In this document: piece by piece, positions 1 to 10,681 of the stretch | Numbering within the stretch: the stretch's first letter is position 1 | How the letters are laid out: each line of letters starts with the position of its first letter | Assembly: GCA_019802505.1 (NCBI GenBank) | Contig: JAFMOC010000387.1 | Span: forward strand, 324,501 to 388,500 | Direction: 5' to 3' | DNA from: Corydoras sp. C115 | Taxonomy: Eukaryota; Chordata; Actinopteri; Siluriformes; Callichthyidae | Length of the DNA stretch: 64,000 nucleotides | Made by a program: the position numbers and the translations under genes | Notes under the pieces: model-generated | What the model was told of the DNA's origin: nothing | Seen by the model: only the letters and a program-made list of their open reading frames with translations | Database searches by the model: none

Positions 1-290
1 ACTTCTCAGTGCTGGGGATCCAGGTTTGAATCCCAATCTGGGTGGAGTTTCCATGTTCTTCCCGCATCTGCGTGGGTTTCCTCCGGGTTCTCTGGTTTCC
101 TCCCATAGTCCAAAAACCATGTATTCAAGGTCAATTGAATGTTCTAAATTGCCCCATATATTCAGTGTCTGTGTGGGTGCTTGTGCCCAGCGATAGATTG
201 GCACCCAGTCCTAGGTGTATGTACCCAGTGTCCTAAAAATTCTCCCCTTCCCCCGCAACCCTAGTAGAGTATTAAGCAGAATGTAATGAA
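1..290 (+). repeat. DANA/mermaid-like tRNA-derived SINE, cut by window start
   Basis: The body shows the landmarks used for all copies here: a 'GGTTTGAATCCC' B-box-like motif, 'TGGAGTTTCCATGTTC', 'TTTCCTCCCA.AGTCCAAAAACATG', 'CCAGCGATAGATTGGC' and a tail of ATGAATGGA units. The tRNA-like head is missing because the window begins inside it. The copy is diverged, so it is old. Family naming is from general knowledge of fish SINEs. Confidence 0.85.
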
Positions 291-310
291 TGGATTAGTT
301 ACAATAAAAT

Positions 311-412
311 TAGTGGCACAATGGCTTAGTGGTTAGCATGTGCTGGGGATCCAGGTTTGAATCCCAAGCTGGGTGGAGGTTCCATGTGTCCATGTGGGTT
401 TACTCTGGGACT
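311..412 (+). repeat. SINE head fragment (DANA/mermaid-like)
   Basis: It keeps the tRNA-like head (GTGGCACAATGGCTTAGTGG, then GGTTTGAATCCC) and about 40 bases of body, then stops. The order is head first, so it is a 3'-truncated or deleted copy directly after the previous one. Confidence 0.7.
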
Positions 413-565
413 TGGTTGCTTTAAATTGCCACCATAGAGTTTCTTTGTGAGTATTTTTACAGACACCTCACTGCTCTGCTTTACTCCCACTTTATTTTAA
501 GAGTGAATTCACAGCCAGATTTACGAATATTCACTTTCTTTAAAATTCACTAGTATAATTCAAAG

Positions 566-921
566 GGCAGCACGGTGGCTTAGTGTTGTGGCATAGCATG
601 TTCTCCTCTCAGAGCTAAGGATTCCCGGTTGGAATCCCAATCTGGGTGGAATTGCCATTTTCCCTGTGTCCACGTGGGTTTCCTCCGGGTTCTCCGGTTT
701 CCTCCCACAGTCCAAAAACATGGATCAAGGTCAATTGAGTTCTCCAAATTGTTCCATATAGAGTGTGTCTGTGTGAGTGAGTGTGAGCCAGCGACAGATT
801 GGCCTGTCCTGGGTGTATCTGCACAGCGCCCGAGACTTTCTCCCGTGGATGGGCATGGGGAACTGCCCCCCCCCCCCGACCCTAGAAGAGGATAAAGTGG
901 AAGATGATGGATGGATGGATA
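566..921 (+). repeat. DANA/mermaid-like SINE, near full length
   Basis: Complete from the GGCAGCACGGTGGCTTAGTG head to the ATGGATGGATGGAT tail. A poly-C run at about 868-877 lies where most copies read GGGGAACCCC. The ORFs of 69-155 aa over it are chance readings of the repeat. Confidence 0.88.
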
Positions 922-1452
922 ATATAATTTAAAATTGATTGTTCCAACAGTGATGGCAAACTGTCCAAAAAATGAACATACTATATTAACATCACTTTCT
1001 GCGAAAATATTATTCCCATGATGCAGTAGAGATAATTTTTCAAACATTTAAACCAAAATAAGGTTTTATAACCTTTTTTTCTTCCAGGTAAATATAAATA
1101 AATAAATATAATACACATCTAATAGCCTTCTGATATGTTCTTGTAATCATTTTGGTTGCCATGCAAATATTAGAAAGACTATATGATTGTAAAATCATTT
1201 TTGTCTTAATTATTTAATTGGATTCATGTTATTCTTTTAGAGCACATGGTTTATAACGCTTGGTTTTCAAACTTTAAAATATCGCAGTAGGTTTTAAATT
1301 ACAACAGATTTGACATTTTTGACGTAATCAATGCTCAAGTTGTATTTGTTTTATATATATTTTTATAAATTTTAGATTTGCCATTTTAAGGCAGCCGAAA
1401 CAAACAGGAACTCGTATAAGTGAAATGAGTTGATGTCTGGCACCCTCTTCTG
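922..1452. other. AT-rich stretch, nothing recognised
   Basis: No coding pattern, SINE or terminal repeat was seen. It lies just upstream of the zinc-finger remnant at 1458 and could hold decayed promoter or intron sequence of that gene. Confidence 0.4.
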
Positions 1453-1457
1453 GTGCG

Positions 1458-1760
1458 ATGTGCAATGTGCTTCACAAAAATGAGGAGAAGCCGTACATCT
1501 GCTCGCAGTGTGGGAGGAGCTTTACTCAACACAGTCCCCTTAGGCAACACAGCGCTTCCACACCGGAGAGAGAGAGAGCGCATTCCTGCCCACAGTGTGG
1601 AAAGAGCGACACCCCGCGGCGGAACCTCGCACAGCACCGGCGCATTCACACCGGAGAGAGAGCGCATTCCTGCCCACAGTGTGGAAGAAACTTTACGCAG
1701 CAGAGACATCTTAAAGTGCATCAGTACGGAGCCCCTAAAGGGACATGGAAAAAAATATAA
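1458..1760 (+). pseudogene. C2H2 zinc-finger gene fragment, degraded
   Basis: A 100-codon reading frame holds three finger-like units spaced by EKP and TGE linkers. The middle unit (HSCPQCGKSDTPRRNLAQHRRIH) keeps all four metal ligands but has lost the usual Phe after the second Cys. The first and third units lack the second His (HSAST and HQYGAPK). A functional array normally keeps every C-X2-C-X12-H-X3-H set, so this is best read as the end of a dead or highly truncated gene. Its linkers and GC content differ from the arrays at 26.5, 35 and 55 kb, so it is not a recent copy of them. No upstream exon was recognised. Confidence 0.7.
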
Positions 1761-1789
1761 CGCGAGATCTCGCAAAAGTTTATTATAAA

Positions 1790-2027
1790 TTGATGTACTT
1801 TCAGGTCAGTTTCTGGGTCAACAACAATAAACAATGGAGAATGTTCAAGCTTTGTTGAGTTTTATTTTGAGATTATAAAGACATCAAATCAGTGCTTGCC
1901 TGTAAACACCGTTTTCGTAGAAGTGAGGGTTATGTTTCAATAAAACAGTCATAAGTCGGCGGTTTTGTTCCAAAAGAACTTAATGTATTGAGTCAACGGG
2001 AGTAGCAGAGCACGGCTGTTTCTGTTG

Positions 2028-2028
<1 letters not shown>
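1790..2028. other. spacer with AATAAA-type signals
   Basis: AT-rich DNA with 'AACAATAAACAATGG' and 'TTTCAATAAAACAG', either of which could be a poly(A) signal for the zinc-finger remnant. Nothing else recognised. Confidence 0.3.

Positions 2029-2070
<42 letters not shown>
2029..2070. repeat. (TG)n microsatellite
   Basis: About 20 uninterrupted TG units ending immediately before the ORF at 2091. Confidence 0.95.
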
Positions 2071-2074
<4 letters not shown>

Positions 2075-2090
2075 TTTTTGTGTTTGTCGT

Positions 2091-2457
2091 CATGTCTAAA
2101 TCTTGGTGGTGGTATGAGGAAGTCGTATCTCGGAACGAAACGGAATCGGTGTGTTCTGAGGGGATTTTCGACTCATGTGTCGACTCCAAGGATGATTTCG
2201 ATACTTTTCTCTCTGGACACGTACTTCCTCCCCACATCCTTTTACAGTCCCCTGACTTGTGGCCCAGTTCCAGTTCCCCTAAGCACTCCTTACCCCTTCA
2301 TTATACCCATTCCTCCTTCTTCCTCCGTCTTCGTCTGCTCAAAAGGCCACGTCGCCTCCATGCCCTGAAAAGGCCACATCGCCGTAGGGCCCTGAAAAGG
2401 CCACATCGCCGTCGTACCCTCGTCCCGTCACGCCCTCAAATGGCCTCGGCGCCCTGA
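2091..2457 (+). CDS. orphan ORF related to the NA-1/NA-2 LTR-element protein
   Basis: From the ATG at 2091 the frame runs about 121 codons. The N-terminal part is acidic with a WWWYEE stretch. Around codons 38-58 it reads D-T-F-L-S-G-H-V-L-P...LLQS.DLW. This aligns with the SYLYGHILP.RTL.NSE.FW block encoded on the minus strand by the LTR elements at 11.9 and 17.9 kb. The C-terminal third is basic and contains tandem 9-codon units of the LKRPHRRRA type; the two LTR elements also end in 9-codon repeats. I infer a decayed relative of the same element, but no LTRs were found around it. It could instead be the host-type source of that ORF. Function unknown. Confidence 0.45.
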
Positions 2458-2547
2458 TAAGGCCCCCGCGGTCATCAAAGCTCTATGGGATCGTCAGCAC
2501 ACGCATGACCTACATCATACTCCGCTCGTGCTGACGGCTCTCCCACA

Positions 2548-2697
2548 GTCAGGTTTCCTCCCACAGTCCATAAACATGGATCAAGGTCAATTGAGTTCTC
2601 CAAATTGCCCCATATAGTGTGTGTCTGTGTGAGTGTGTGTCCAGCGATAGATTGTATCTGCACAGCGCCCGAGACGATATCCCCTGGATGGGCATGT
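2548..2697 (+). repeat. SINE body fragment
   Basis: Contains the 'TTTCCTCCCACAGTCC' to 'CCTGGATGGGCATG' part of the DANA/mermaid-like SINE, without head or tail. Confidence 0.8.
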
Positions 2698-3292
2698 TAA
2701 TGTTCACTGTTAATGTAAAACTGAGTTTAATTCACTGAGCTGCAGAACCAAAAGCTGCTCTATGTTTGAACTCTGTGCTGAACTTCAGTGACTTCACATC
2801 TCATGCTTCTTAAAAACAACATTACAGCGCATTACCACCACCTAATGGTTCAAAGTGGCGGCACCCGACAATCCAGCAGGAAAGCGGCACACCCATCCTG
2901 GTTCTGGCGCAGTGGACCGGTGCAGTGTGTCACGTGGTTGGAGTTGTATGGGAAGCCAAACAATCCGTAAAGTCGATTAAAAGTGACATGCTCTGATGAA
3001 CCAAACACACAGCGCAACCCACTGGGAAGAGAGGCGCAGTGCACTGACCCGCACAGCGCAAACCACCGCGCAACGCAGAGAGAACCGATTTAAGATTTAA
3101 ACTGCAGCATGGACCACGGCATCATGTTTTTATGAGCTTGTTGGATAATTTTGGAGGTAAATCTTTCAGTTCCTCTATGATTAAACACAAAATGTGTATT
3201 ATGTTTATCTGGGGTGCAAAACAGTTAAATACAAACAATATCTCATTCTTACAATTCTCTACTGTTAAAATATGCTAAGGTACAAAGGCTGG
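2698..3292. other. unassigned spacer
   Basis: No coding pattern or repeat recognised. Short ORFs here have no familiar motif. Confidence 0.35.
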
Positions 3293-3721
3293 TGTCAGGC
3301 ATTTTAAAATACTTGCACATAATAAGAGTTCCAAAATGGCCGAAAGTTTGTATTCAAACAAAGGACTCTTATGTGTTCGTGCTGCCATTGGGAAGTGGGG
3401 TGGGGCAAGCTAGATTCGAACCAAAATACTGGGCTGGGATTGGCTGATTTAAAACCTAGGGCGGTAATTTGTGATTGGCTTAGGCAGTTAGGGGCGGGAA
3501 CTAGACTTAACAGATATATACACAGGTAAGCACTGCGGGGGGGGGGCTCTCTCTCACTCAGACCCGGAGGCATTCACAGCACCTGAACACTGAGGGAGGG
3601 AGACCCGCTGGCCAGCGTGAGTTACTGACGGTGTTCATGAAGAATTCTCTTTTTTCTTAATAAATGAGTTGAGACGACCATTTTTGCATCGGCTCTTTCT
3701 TTCTGCCTTTTTCAAAAATCA
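3293..3721 (+). mobile_element. retrovirus-like LTR (probable 5' LTR of an old element)
   Basis: It begins TGTCAGGC, has a TATA-like 'AGATATATACACAGG' near 3510, and an AATAAA ('TTCTTAATAAATGAG') near 3659. It ends in a T/C-rich U5-like stretch. The segment 3530-3740 recurs in inverted orientation at 20950-21150, which shows it is a repeat. No matching 5-bp duplication or clear tRNA primer site was found, so the 3' boundary is approximate. Confidence 0.55.
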
Positions 3722-5146
3722 AAAGATCCAACAGATCTTTTAGCCAGAGGATGGTTATTGAAAAGGGTTTTGAAAGAAAAATAGCTATTCGGCACTGGAC
3801 CTGGACTTTAGTTTTCATGCACACTCAGGCGCACCAAAGGTAAGTAGATTTACTGCATAGTTTAGCTGCATTCAATATTTAGTGTAATGAGTGTGTGTTA
3901 ATGCCAGAGTCCGTAAGTGTTATAAATTGTTGCTTTAATCAGTGGAATTCTTCTTGAACACTGGAAGTTAGATTTATTTGGTACCATTCCTATTAACACC
4001 GAAGTTTACGCTCGAGTGTAAAAACGTAGTTAATGAGAGTTATATTTAAGAGGAAACACGCGAAAGTGGTGCGAAGTTGGTGAAGGGTCCCACGCCCCAC
4101 ATTGGGTTATCAGCGTTTAATAGAACCGGGTTCTAGGCGCTTTTTAGGTTTAACTGGGTTCGTGAAACCGGGTTTCAGACTAGTATTTAGGAAATAAGGA
4201 ATCGGAGTATTATTCAATGGGGTAGGCAACAGGGTTCATATCCAATGGTTGGAAAAGTAGCTGATTTTTGGCTAGAACGATCGTGAGAGGCCTAGGGTCC
4301 CATCGTGCCTAAATAGCAGGTTACATTTCTAAATTAATTAGAAATTCAAAAGTTCTTTGGTGCAAATATCAGGAAAATCTTGTATGTGTGTTTGTTTTGT
4401 GTTTGTCTTGTCTTGTGTGGAGCAGTAACACATGTTTGAACGCTGGTTGTTTGAAATCAGTTCAAAAGGTTTTATTATTCTGGTTTGTACTTGGTGATTG
4501 TAACTTAGAGGTTTATTTTGTGAATTGTAGCTGGTAAGTGGTTTTAAGTGAAGTGGTTTAAGTAAAATTGGTAAGTACATTTTTAAGCTTGTGTTTTACT
4601 TGTGCGTTATACAACCTAAATTAACTTAATTAAAATGGCTGACTTAACTTAAGGACAACTAGCGCACCCATTAACATAACATCAACCCATTAACATAGGT
4701 ATGGCCACACCCATTGCCCCTACCTCAGGTATAGCTCCTCCTGCATAGAAGATGGTCAATGCAATGCTTGCAGCCCTTCACCCACCTTAACAGTTACCTG
4801 TGTTGGGGTGTCATTACAGGGTACGCCAGTAACCATATATCACTGGGCCATATCCCAATAGACAGCCTGTGCCCAACCAATAAGGTTTTAATCAAACACC
4901 TCCAACCCACCTTCCAAATTAGTCAGGTGTCCTCCACAGGTCGAGAAATTATCCCAGAACCAATTGTTACCTGTGGTGTAGGTGGTAACAATTTGATTTT
5001 CTAATTGACACTGGGGCCACTGCTTCAGGGAATACAGTAGAATACTTAGTACAAATAGGGAACACTTAGTACAAATACACTTACTACCATAGGATGCTCG
5101 GAATCTATTCATACTCAGCATTATACGCCCATTATAATATGCCAAT
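3722..5146 (+). pseudogene. retrovirus-like internal remnant with an aspartic-protease scrap
   Basis: After the LTR comes a leader with a splice-donor-like 'AAAGGTAAGTAG' near 3837, then long sequence without open frames. Around 5000-5060 a short frame reads D-F-L-I-D-T-G-A-T, the active-site motif of retroviral-type aspartic proteases. The preceding residues (..VTCGVGG) sit in a neighbouring frame, so at least one frameshift lies between them. No reverse transcriptase follows; the sequence is cut at 5147 by the NA-1 element. I read this as the 5' part of a long-dead element. The link between LTR and protease is inference from order and orientation only. Confidence 0.45.
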
Positions 5147-5226
5147 ACAGTACGAGGGACTAAGTGACATCAAACACAAAGACGCGCACGGAAGACATGA
5201 AACCCCGGAACTAAATACCCTCACAT

Positions 5227-5649
5227 TGTAATGGTCTCACGACCAAGCGAGGCGGATCTGCTACTCGGAGACAACGAGCTGAACGCAGGTACAGTCAACA
5301 GAGGTGTTTATTAGATCCAAGCACGGCAAAACACAAAGCACAGGACGAGGAGAGAGTGAGGCGAGGGGTGATGACGTCAACGGGAGTGATACAAATGAAC
5401 AGGGTAGTGGAACGAAGTGCACTAGGCGAGGCGAACAGCACATAGACGGTCAGAACACAAGACGAGGTAAACAGAGCTAAACAAACGTGGACAACTAGTA
5501 GTGTCAAGGCAGGCAATGGCGTGGCACGAGACAAACTGGCAGAGAGTGTTGGGCGTGTGGGGTATTTATACAAAATGGTGACTGATCCCAGGTGCGCGTG
5601 ATTTCGGGGGCGTGACACAAAACACCACGTGACAACACAAACCGTGACA
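5227..5649 (-). repeat. Gypsy 3' LTR
   Basis: 423 bp with TG...CA ends. It contains a minus-strand AATAAA ('TCTAATAAACACC', complement of 5306-5318) for transcript 3' ends. It differs from the partner LTR at about ten sites. Confidence 0.95.
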
Positions 5650-5717
5650 TTACCCCCCCTCAACGGGTGCCTCCCGGCGCCCTAAATGGCTTGTCCGGGA
5701 AGCGGCGGTGGAAATCG

Positions 5718-6934
5718 TCAATGAGGGAGGGGTGCCAGGATGGCCGTCCGGGGAACCCAGGAGCGCTCCTCCGGGCCGTACCCCTTCCAGTCCACTAGGA
5801 ACTGGATTCCCTGGCCACGGCGTCGGGAGTCCAGCAGTCGGTGGACCGTGTAGGCGGGCTGTCCATCAATCAGGCGGGGGGCTGGGGCTTGGCGGGTTGG
5901 GGGGTTGAGCGGGGAGTGCACGACGGGCTTGACATGGGAGACGTGGAATGTGGGGTGGATGCGCATAGATCGTGGTAGCTGAAGACGGACGGCAGTAGGG
6001 TTGATGATGCGGGAGATGGGGAAGGGGCCGATGTAACGGGGACAAAGTTTCCGGGAGTCGGTCCTGAGGGGAATGTTTTTGCTGGACAGCCACACGAGTT
6101 GCCCCACCTTGTAACTGGGGGCCAGGCGGCGCCTCCTGTTGGCCGCGGCGGTGTAGGTAGACTGGGCTTGACGGAGTGCTATTAGAGTGTTCTTCCAGGT
6201 GCGGTGGCAGCGGCGGATGTGCAGGTTTACCGAAGGCACGCAGGTCTCGCTCTGGTCCTCGGGAAACAGGGGGGGTTGGTAGCCCAGTGCTACCTCAAAA
6301 GGCGATTTCCCCGTGGCGGAGCTGCGCGAGGTGTTGATCGCGTATTCGACCCACGCCAGGTTCTCGCTCCAGCGCTCTGGGTGTTGGGCGGACATGCAGC
6401 GCAGGGTGGTCTCCACCACTTGGTTGGCCCTCTCCGCTTGCCCATTGGCTTGTGGATGACCCCCCGACGTCAGCGACACTGCGGTCCCGAAGAACTTGTG
6501 GAAAGCTCTCCACACCTGGGAAATGAACTGGGAAACAGATCCTGGCAGAAGGAAGCTTGGCCAGAGCAATCAGACGTACTGACTTGGAGAAGCGGTCTAT
6601 TATGGTGAGTATAATGGAGTTACCTCTGGAGTTGGGTAGGCCGGTTATGAAGTCCAGAGCGATGTGGGACCAGGGACGCCCAGGTATGGAGAGCGGCTGA
6701 AGCAGTCCTGCGGGGGGCTGATGCGACGCCTTGTTCCGCGCACAGGTGGGAACTGTCGGACGTCGGCTGCCAAGGTGGGCCACCAGAACTGGCGCCGGAT
6801 GAGTTCCTCCGTGCGTGCTCCCCCAGGATGGCCGGCCCAGCGACTCTCATGCCCCCACTTGAGTACTGCGGTGCGAGCGGCGGAGGGCACGAAGGTCCGG
6901 TTGGGAGGACCCAGCCCAGGGTCCGGATCCTTCG
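5718..6934 (-). pseudogene. Gypsy integrase with C-terminal chromodomain, frameshifted
   Basis: Reading leftward, it starts with the zinc-binding region of integrase (RQFWWPTL...) and continues into the core (ALDFITGLPNSRG, DRFSKSVRL, then SGGHPQANGQAERANQ and WSENLAWVEYAINTS). It then shows the HVSHVKPV stretch and ends in a chromodomain (AYTVHRLLDSRRRGQGIQFL, then DWKGYGPEERSWVP). Chromodomains help chromovirus integrases choose targets. The reading frame changes near 6935, 6770 and 6550, so no single protein results. The terminal 283-codon frame from 6569 to 5718 is intact. Confidence 0.9.
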
Positions 6935-9565
6935 TTAGCTCGCGCTCGTTGATGCGCCGGATCTCTCAAGACACACCTGCAATGACACGGCTGGGGGGAG
7001 AATCGGGTCAGTGCTGGGTTCTTCCTTACCGTCAGAGAAGAGGCGGGATAAGGCATCGGGCTTGGCGTTCCTAGTGCCGGGACGGTAGGACACGACGAAT
7101 TGGAACCGACCAAAGAAAAAGGCCCACCGAGCCTGACGGGAGTTCAGGCGCTTGGCCGACTGAATGTAGGCCAAGTTCTTGTGGTCGGTCCAAACCACGA
7201 ATGGCTGGGCTGCCCCCTCCAGCCAGTGTTGCCATTCCTCCAACGCGAGCTTCACCGCCAAAAGCTCACGATTCCCCACGTCATAATTCCTCTCCGCTGC
7301 AGTCAGCTTCCTGGAGAAGAAAGCACATGGGTGAAGCCTACCTTCCTCCGACTTCTGGGAGAGAACGGCCCCCACTCCGGCGCCCGACGCGTCGACCTCC
7401 ACAATAAACTGCTTGGACGGGTCCGGTTGGATTAGGATGGGGGCCGTGGTGAACCGGTCTTTCAGGATGTCCATGGCGTCTTGGGCCTCCTGGGTCCAAT
7501 GAAATTTCACCTTAGTGGAGGTGAGAGCGGTGAGTGGGGCTGTGATGCTGCTGTAGTTGCCGATGAACCGCCTATAGAAGTTGGCGAACCCCAGGAAACA
7601 CTGTAGCTCAGTCCTTGAAAAAGGGGTTGGCCAGTCGGCGATGGCCCTCACCTTCTCAGGGTCCGGTCGCACAGCTCCTGGTGAGAGGATGAACCCCAGG
7701 AAGGGCACAGAGCGCTGGTGGAAACTGCACTTTTCAGCTTTTACGAATAGGCGGTTCTGCAGCAAGCGGTTCAGGACAAGTCGCACGAGCCGGGTGTGCT
7801 CGCCGGGTGTCCTGGAGAAGATCAGGATGTCGTCCAGATAAACGAAGACGAATCTGTCCAGGAAGTCCCGCAACACATCATTCACCAAGGACTGGAACAC
7901 GGCCGGGGCGTTCTTGAGGCCGAAGGGGACCACGCGGTATTCGTAGTGGCCGCTGGGGGTGTTGAACGCTGTCTTCCATTCGTCCCCCTTCCTTATACGG
8001 ACGAGATGGTAGGCGTTCCGCAGGTCCAGCTTGGTGAAGATGGTCGCTCCCTGCAAAGACTCAAATACGGATGATGTTAAAGGCAGAGGGTATTTGTAGG
8101 GGACCGTGATGGCATTTAGTCCCCTGCAGTCTATGCAGGGACGTAGGGTGCCGTCCTTCTTGGCGACAAAGAAGAACCCGGCCCCTACGGGGGAGGTCGA
8201 GGGTTGAATCAGTCCGGTGGCGAGACACTCCGACACGTACCTCTCCATAGCCTCTCTCTCCGGGCGGAATAGAGGGTAGATCCGGCTGGACGGAAGAGGA
8301 GCCCCAGGCAGGAGGTCGATGGCGCAGTCGTAGACCCTATGAGGCGGGAGCTGGCATGCCTTGTCCTTACTGAAGACCTCCCCAAGGTCATGGTACTCCG
8401 TAGGCACCGAGGAGAGGTCCACAGGGCCGGGGCTGGTAGAGACCAGAGGGTTGCAGGGGGCGGCGGCGGCGAGCAGACAAGACGAGTGGCATCCTGTTCC
8501 CCAGGTCAGGATGCGGCCGCAGACCCAGTCTATGTGGGGATTATGCTTACAGAGCCAGGGATATCCCAGGATGACGGGGGCCTCGGGAGACTGGAACACC
8601 GCAAAGCATATCCTCTCTTGGTGGTTGCCCTCCAACGTCAGCCGCGTAGGTGAGGTGCGGTGGGTGATGGGGGACAACCGTCTGCCATCCAGCGCCAGGG
8701 TGTGGAGAGGATTCGCTAGGGGAGAAACAGACAGACCACAGCGCTTAGCAAACCCCACGTCTATCAGATTCTCCTCTGCCCCAGAATCTAATAGCACGTT
8801 TACGGTCACCTGTTTCTCCTGGATGGTGAGTACCGCTGGTACGTTGAGTCGCTGTGCTTGGTGTTGTAGTAGGGGACTCGACAACACCCCAAGTCCAACT
8901 GCCGCGTCAGGTCTCTTAGGGCGCACCTTGCAGTCACGTAGCTGGTGGTCCCCTCCACCACAATAGAAGCACAGCCCCTGGTCCTTGCGACGGTTCCGGA
9001 CTTCAGGGGCCAGAGCGGCACGTCCCAGCTGCATCGATTCGACCCCCTCCGACTGTTCGGGCTGGGGGAAGTCCCTTGACGGTGTCGGAGATGCACGGGA
9101 CGAAGCGGTGGTGCGGACTTGGCGTTCATGGTAACGCTGGTTCATACGTCCGTCTATACGTATGGCGAGGTTGATGAGTTCTTGGAGAAAGTCTGGGCGA
9201 TCGCGGGTGGCAAGTTCGTCCCGCATGCGGTCGCTGAGTGCGTGGCGGAACACACCGCGGAGCGAGCGCTCACACCATCCCGACTCCATGGCGAGGGTCT
9301 GAAACTCCACGGCAAACTCAGCTACAGAACGAACCCCCTGCCGTACTGAGAGTAGACGCGTATCGATGTCCTCTGAATAGTCCGGACGATCAAATACCGC
9401 ACGAAATCTCTCCAAGAACGATGGAAACGACGAACCCAGGGGTGACGTCAGACCCTGGGCCGCCTCTGGCCAGCTGAGAGCGCGTCCATGTAGCAACCTG
9501 ATGACGAACGCGATCTTATGGGCGTCCGTGGGGAAGCACGTGGGGCGGATGCTGAAGTACAGCTG
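6935..9565 (-). pseudogene. Gypsy gag C-terminus, protease, reverse transcriptase, RNase H
   Basis: One open frame of about 875 codons follows the gag insert. It holds the gag C-terminus, a CCHC knuckle (CFYCGGGDHQLRDC), a protease motif (VLLDSGAEENLI), and reverse transcriptase with LDLRNAYHLVRI and the catalytic YLDD (VYLDDILIFS). RNase H follows (VEVDASGAGVGAVLSQ, TDHKNLAYIQ). The core motifs are intact. The frame ends at 6935, where a frameshift separates it from integrase. Gag and pol appear to have been one continuous frame in the parent element, as in other sushi-type elements. Confidence 0.92.
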
Positions 9566-9867
9566 CGGGACCTCGGCGGGCACGCACGCTGGGCGGACCT
9601 CGGCGGGCACGCACGCTGGGCGGACCTCGGCGGGCACGCACGCAGGCGGAACCTCGGCGGGCACGCACGCTGGGCGGACCTCGGCGGGCACGCACGCTGG
9701 GCGGACCTCGGCCGGCACGCCCGCCGGGCGGACCTCGGCCGGCACGCCCGCCGGGCGGACCTCGGCCGGCACGTGCGCTGGCGTGATCGCGGCCGGCACC
9801 CGATGACGAACGCGATCTTATGGGCGTCCGTGGGGAAGCACGTGGGGCGGATGCTGAAGTACAGCTG
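9500..9867 (-). repeat. foreign 27-nt repeat array inserted in Gypsy gag
   Basis: A 66-bp gag segment occurs twice (9500-9565 and 9802-9867). Between them lie 236 bp of GC-rich 27-nt units (CTCGGCGGGCACGCACGC type). The right end of the insert matches the NA-1 array end at about 11443-11487 base for base. The insert plus duplicated segment is 302 bp, not a multiple of three, so gag is thrown out of frame. On the minus strand one frame through it reads VPAEVRPAC-type repeats that run on into gag-pol. Confidence 0.9.
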
Positions 9868-10179
9868 CCACTGGAACAAAAACCCCCGACAACGTTGGAG
9901 CTCTCCACCATAAGGCTCCGGGAGAACAGCGGCGCCGTCGGGGCGAGATGCAACCGCGGGCGGCGGGTTCTGTACCTGGTTCGGAGGTGTGGTCACCGGT
10001 GCTGGCGCTGCGGGCAGCGCGGAGAGCGCAGTCTGCAGCTGGAGGGATAACTGGCTCACCAGATCCGCCAGTTCCTCCTGGCGACCATACAGCAGCTCTA
10101 GCCGTGAGTCGGGCTGCTGTCCGGCTGGTGGTGGTGATGCCGGCTTCGCTCCGACAGCGCGTCGCTCCGAGGGATCCAT
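9802..10179 (-). pseudogene. Gypsy gag N-terminal part
   Basis: The ATG at 10179 lies only 16 bases inside the 5' LTR boundary and begins MDPSERRAVG. The product has a proline-rich region and a capsid-like start (GGELQRCRGFLFQW..YFSIRP). It runs about 125 codons to the duplicated 66-bp segment and then into the insert out of frame. The same capsid residues (YFSIRPTCFPTDAHKIAF) reappear at 9565-9500, in frame with pol. Confidence 0.88.
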
Positions 10180-10195
10180 GTTGGCCAGTTTGTAA

Positions 10196-10618
10196 TGTAA
10201 TGGTCTCACGACCAAGCGAGGCGGATCCGCTACTCGGAGACAACGAGCTGAACGCAGGTACAATCAACAGAGGTGTTTATTAGATCCAAGCACGGCAAAA
10301 CACAAAGCACAGGACGAAGAGAGAGTGAGGCGAGGGGTGATGACGTCAACGGAAGTGATACAAATGAACAGGGTACTGGAACGAAGTGCACTAGGCGAGG
10401 CGAACAGCACATAGACGGTCAGAACACAAGACGAGGTAAACAGAGCTAAACAAACATGGACGGCTAGTAGTGTCAAGGCAGGCAATGGCGTGGCACGAGA
10501 CAAACTGGCGGAGAGTGTCGGGCGTGTGGGGTATTTATACAAAATGGTGACTGATCCCAGGTGCGCGTGATTTCGGGGGCGTGACACAAAACACCACGTG
10601 ACAACACAAACCGTGACA
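10196..10618 (-). repeat. Gypsy 5' LTR
   Basis: 423 bp, same ends as the 3' LTR. It is followed outward by the CACAT duplication and the rest of the NA-1 LTR. The expected primer-binding site is the 16-base leader before gag (TTACAAACTGGCCAAC on the minus strand); I cannot assign its tRNA. Confidence 0.93.
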
Positions 10619-10681
10619 CACATATCCCGACACGTGTACAAAACCACCCAATGAACCTACGAAGCTACACTACACCCGCCC

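Larger units (their letters stand above)
5227..10618 (-). mobile_element. Ty3/Gypsy chromodomain LTR retrotransposon
   Basis: The element is bounded by two 423-bp LTRs (5227-5649 and 10196-10618), both starting TGTAATGG and ending CGTGACA. The flanking target duplication is CACAT (5222-5226 and 10619-10623). A polypurine tract (GGGGGGGTAA on the minus strand) abuts the left LTR, so transcription runs right to left. The gag-pol region shows, in order, a gag N-terminus, a CCHC knuckle, protease, reverse transcriptase, RNase H, integrase and a C-terminal chromodomain. That places it among vertebrate chromoviruses of the sushi type. The two LTRs differ at about ten positions, so it is fairly young, but the coding region has several frameshifts and a foreign insert in gag. 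Confidence 0.95.

Noticed and set aside
580..1047. ORFs of 60-160 codons rich in 'HTLTHTDTLYM' or 'FPPGSPVSSHSPKTWIKS'
   Set aside because: These strings recur wherever the SINE occurs; they are translations of its body.
5709..7100. plus-strand ORFs over the Gypsy element
   Set aside because: Antisense of conserved pol domains; no motif of their own.
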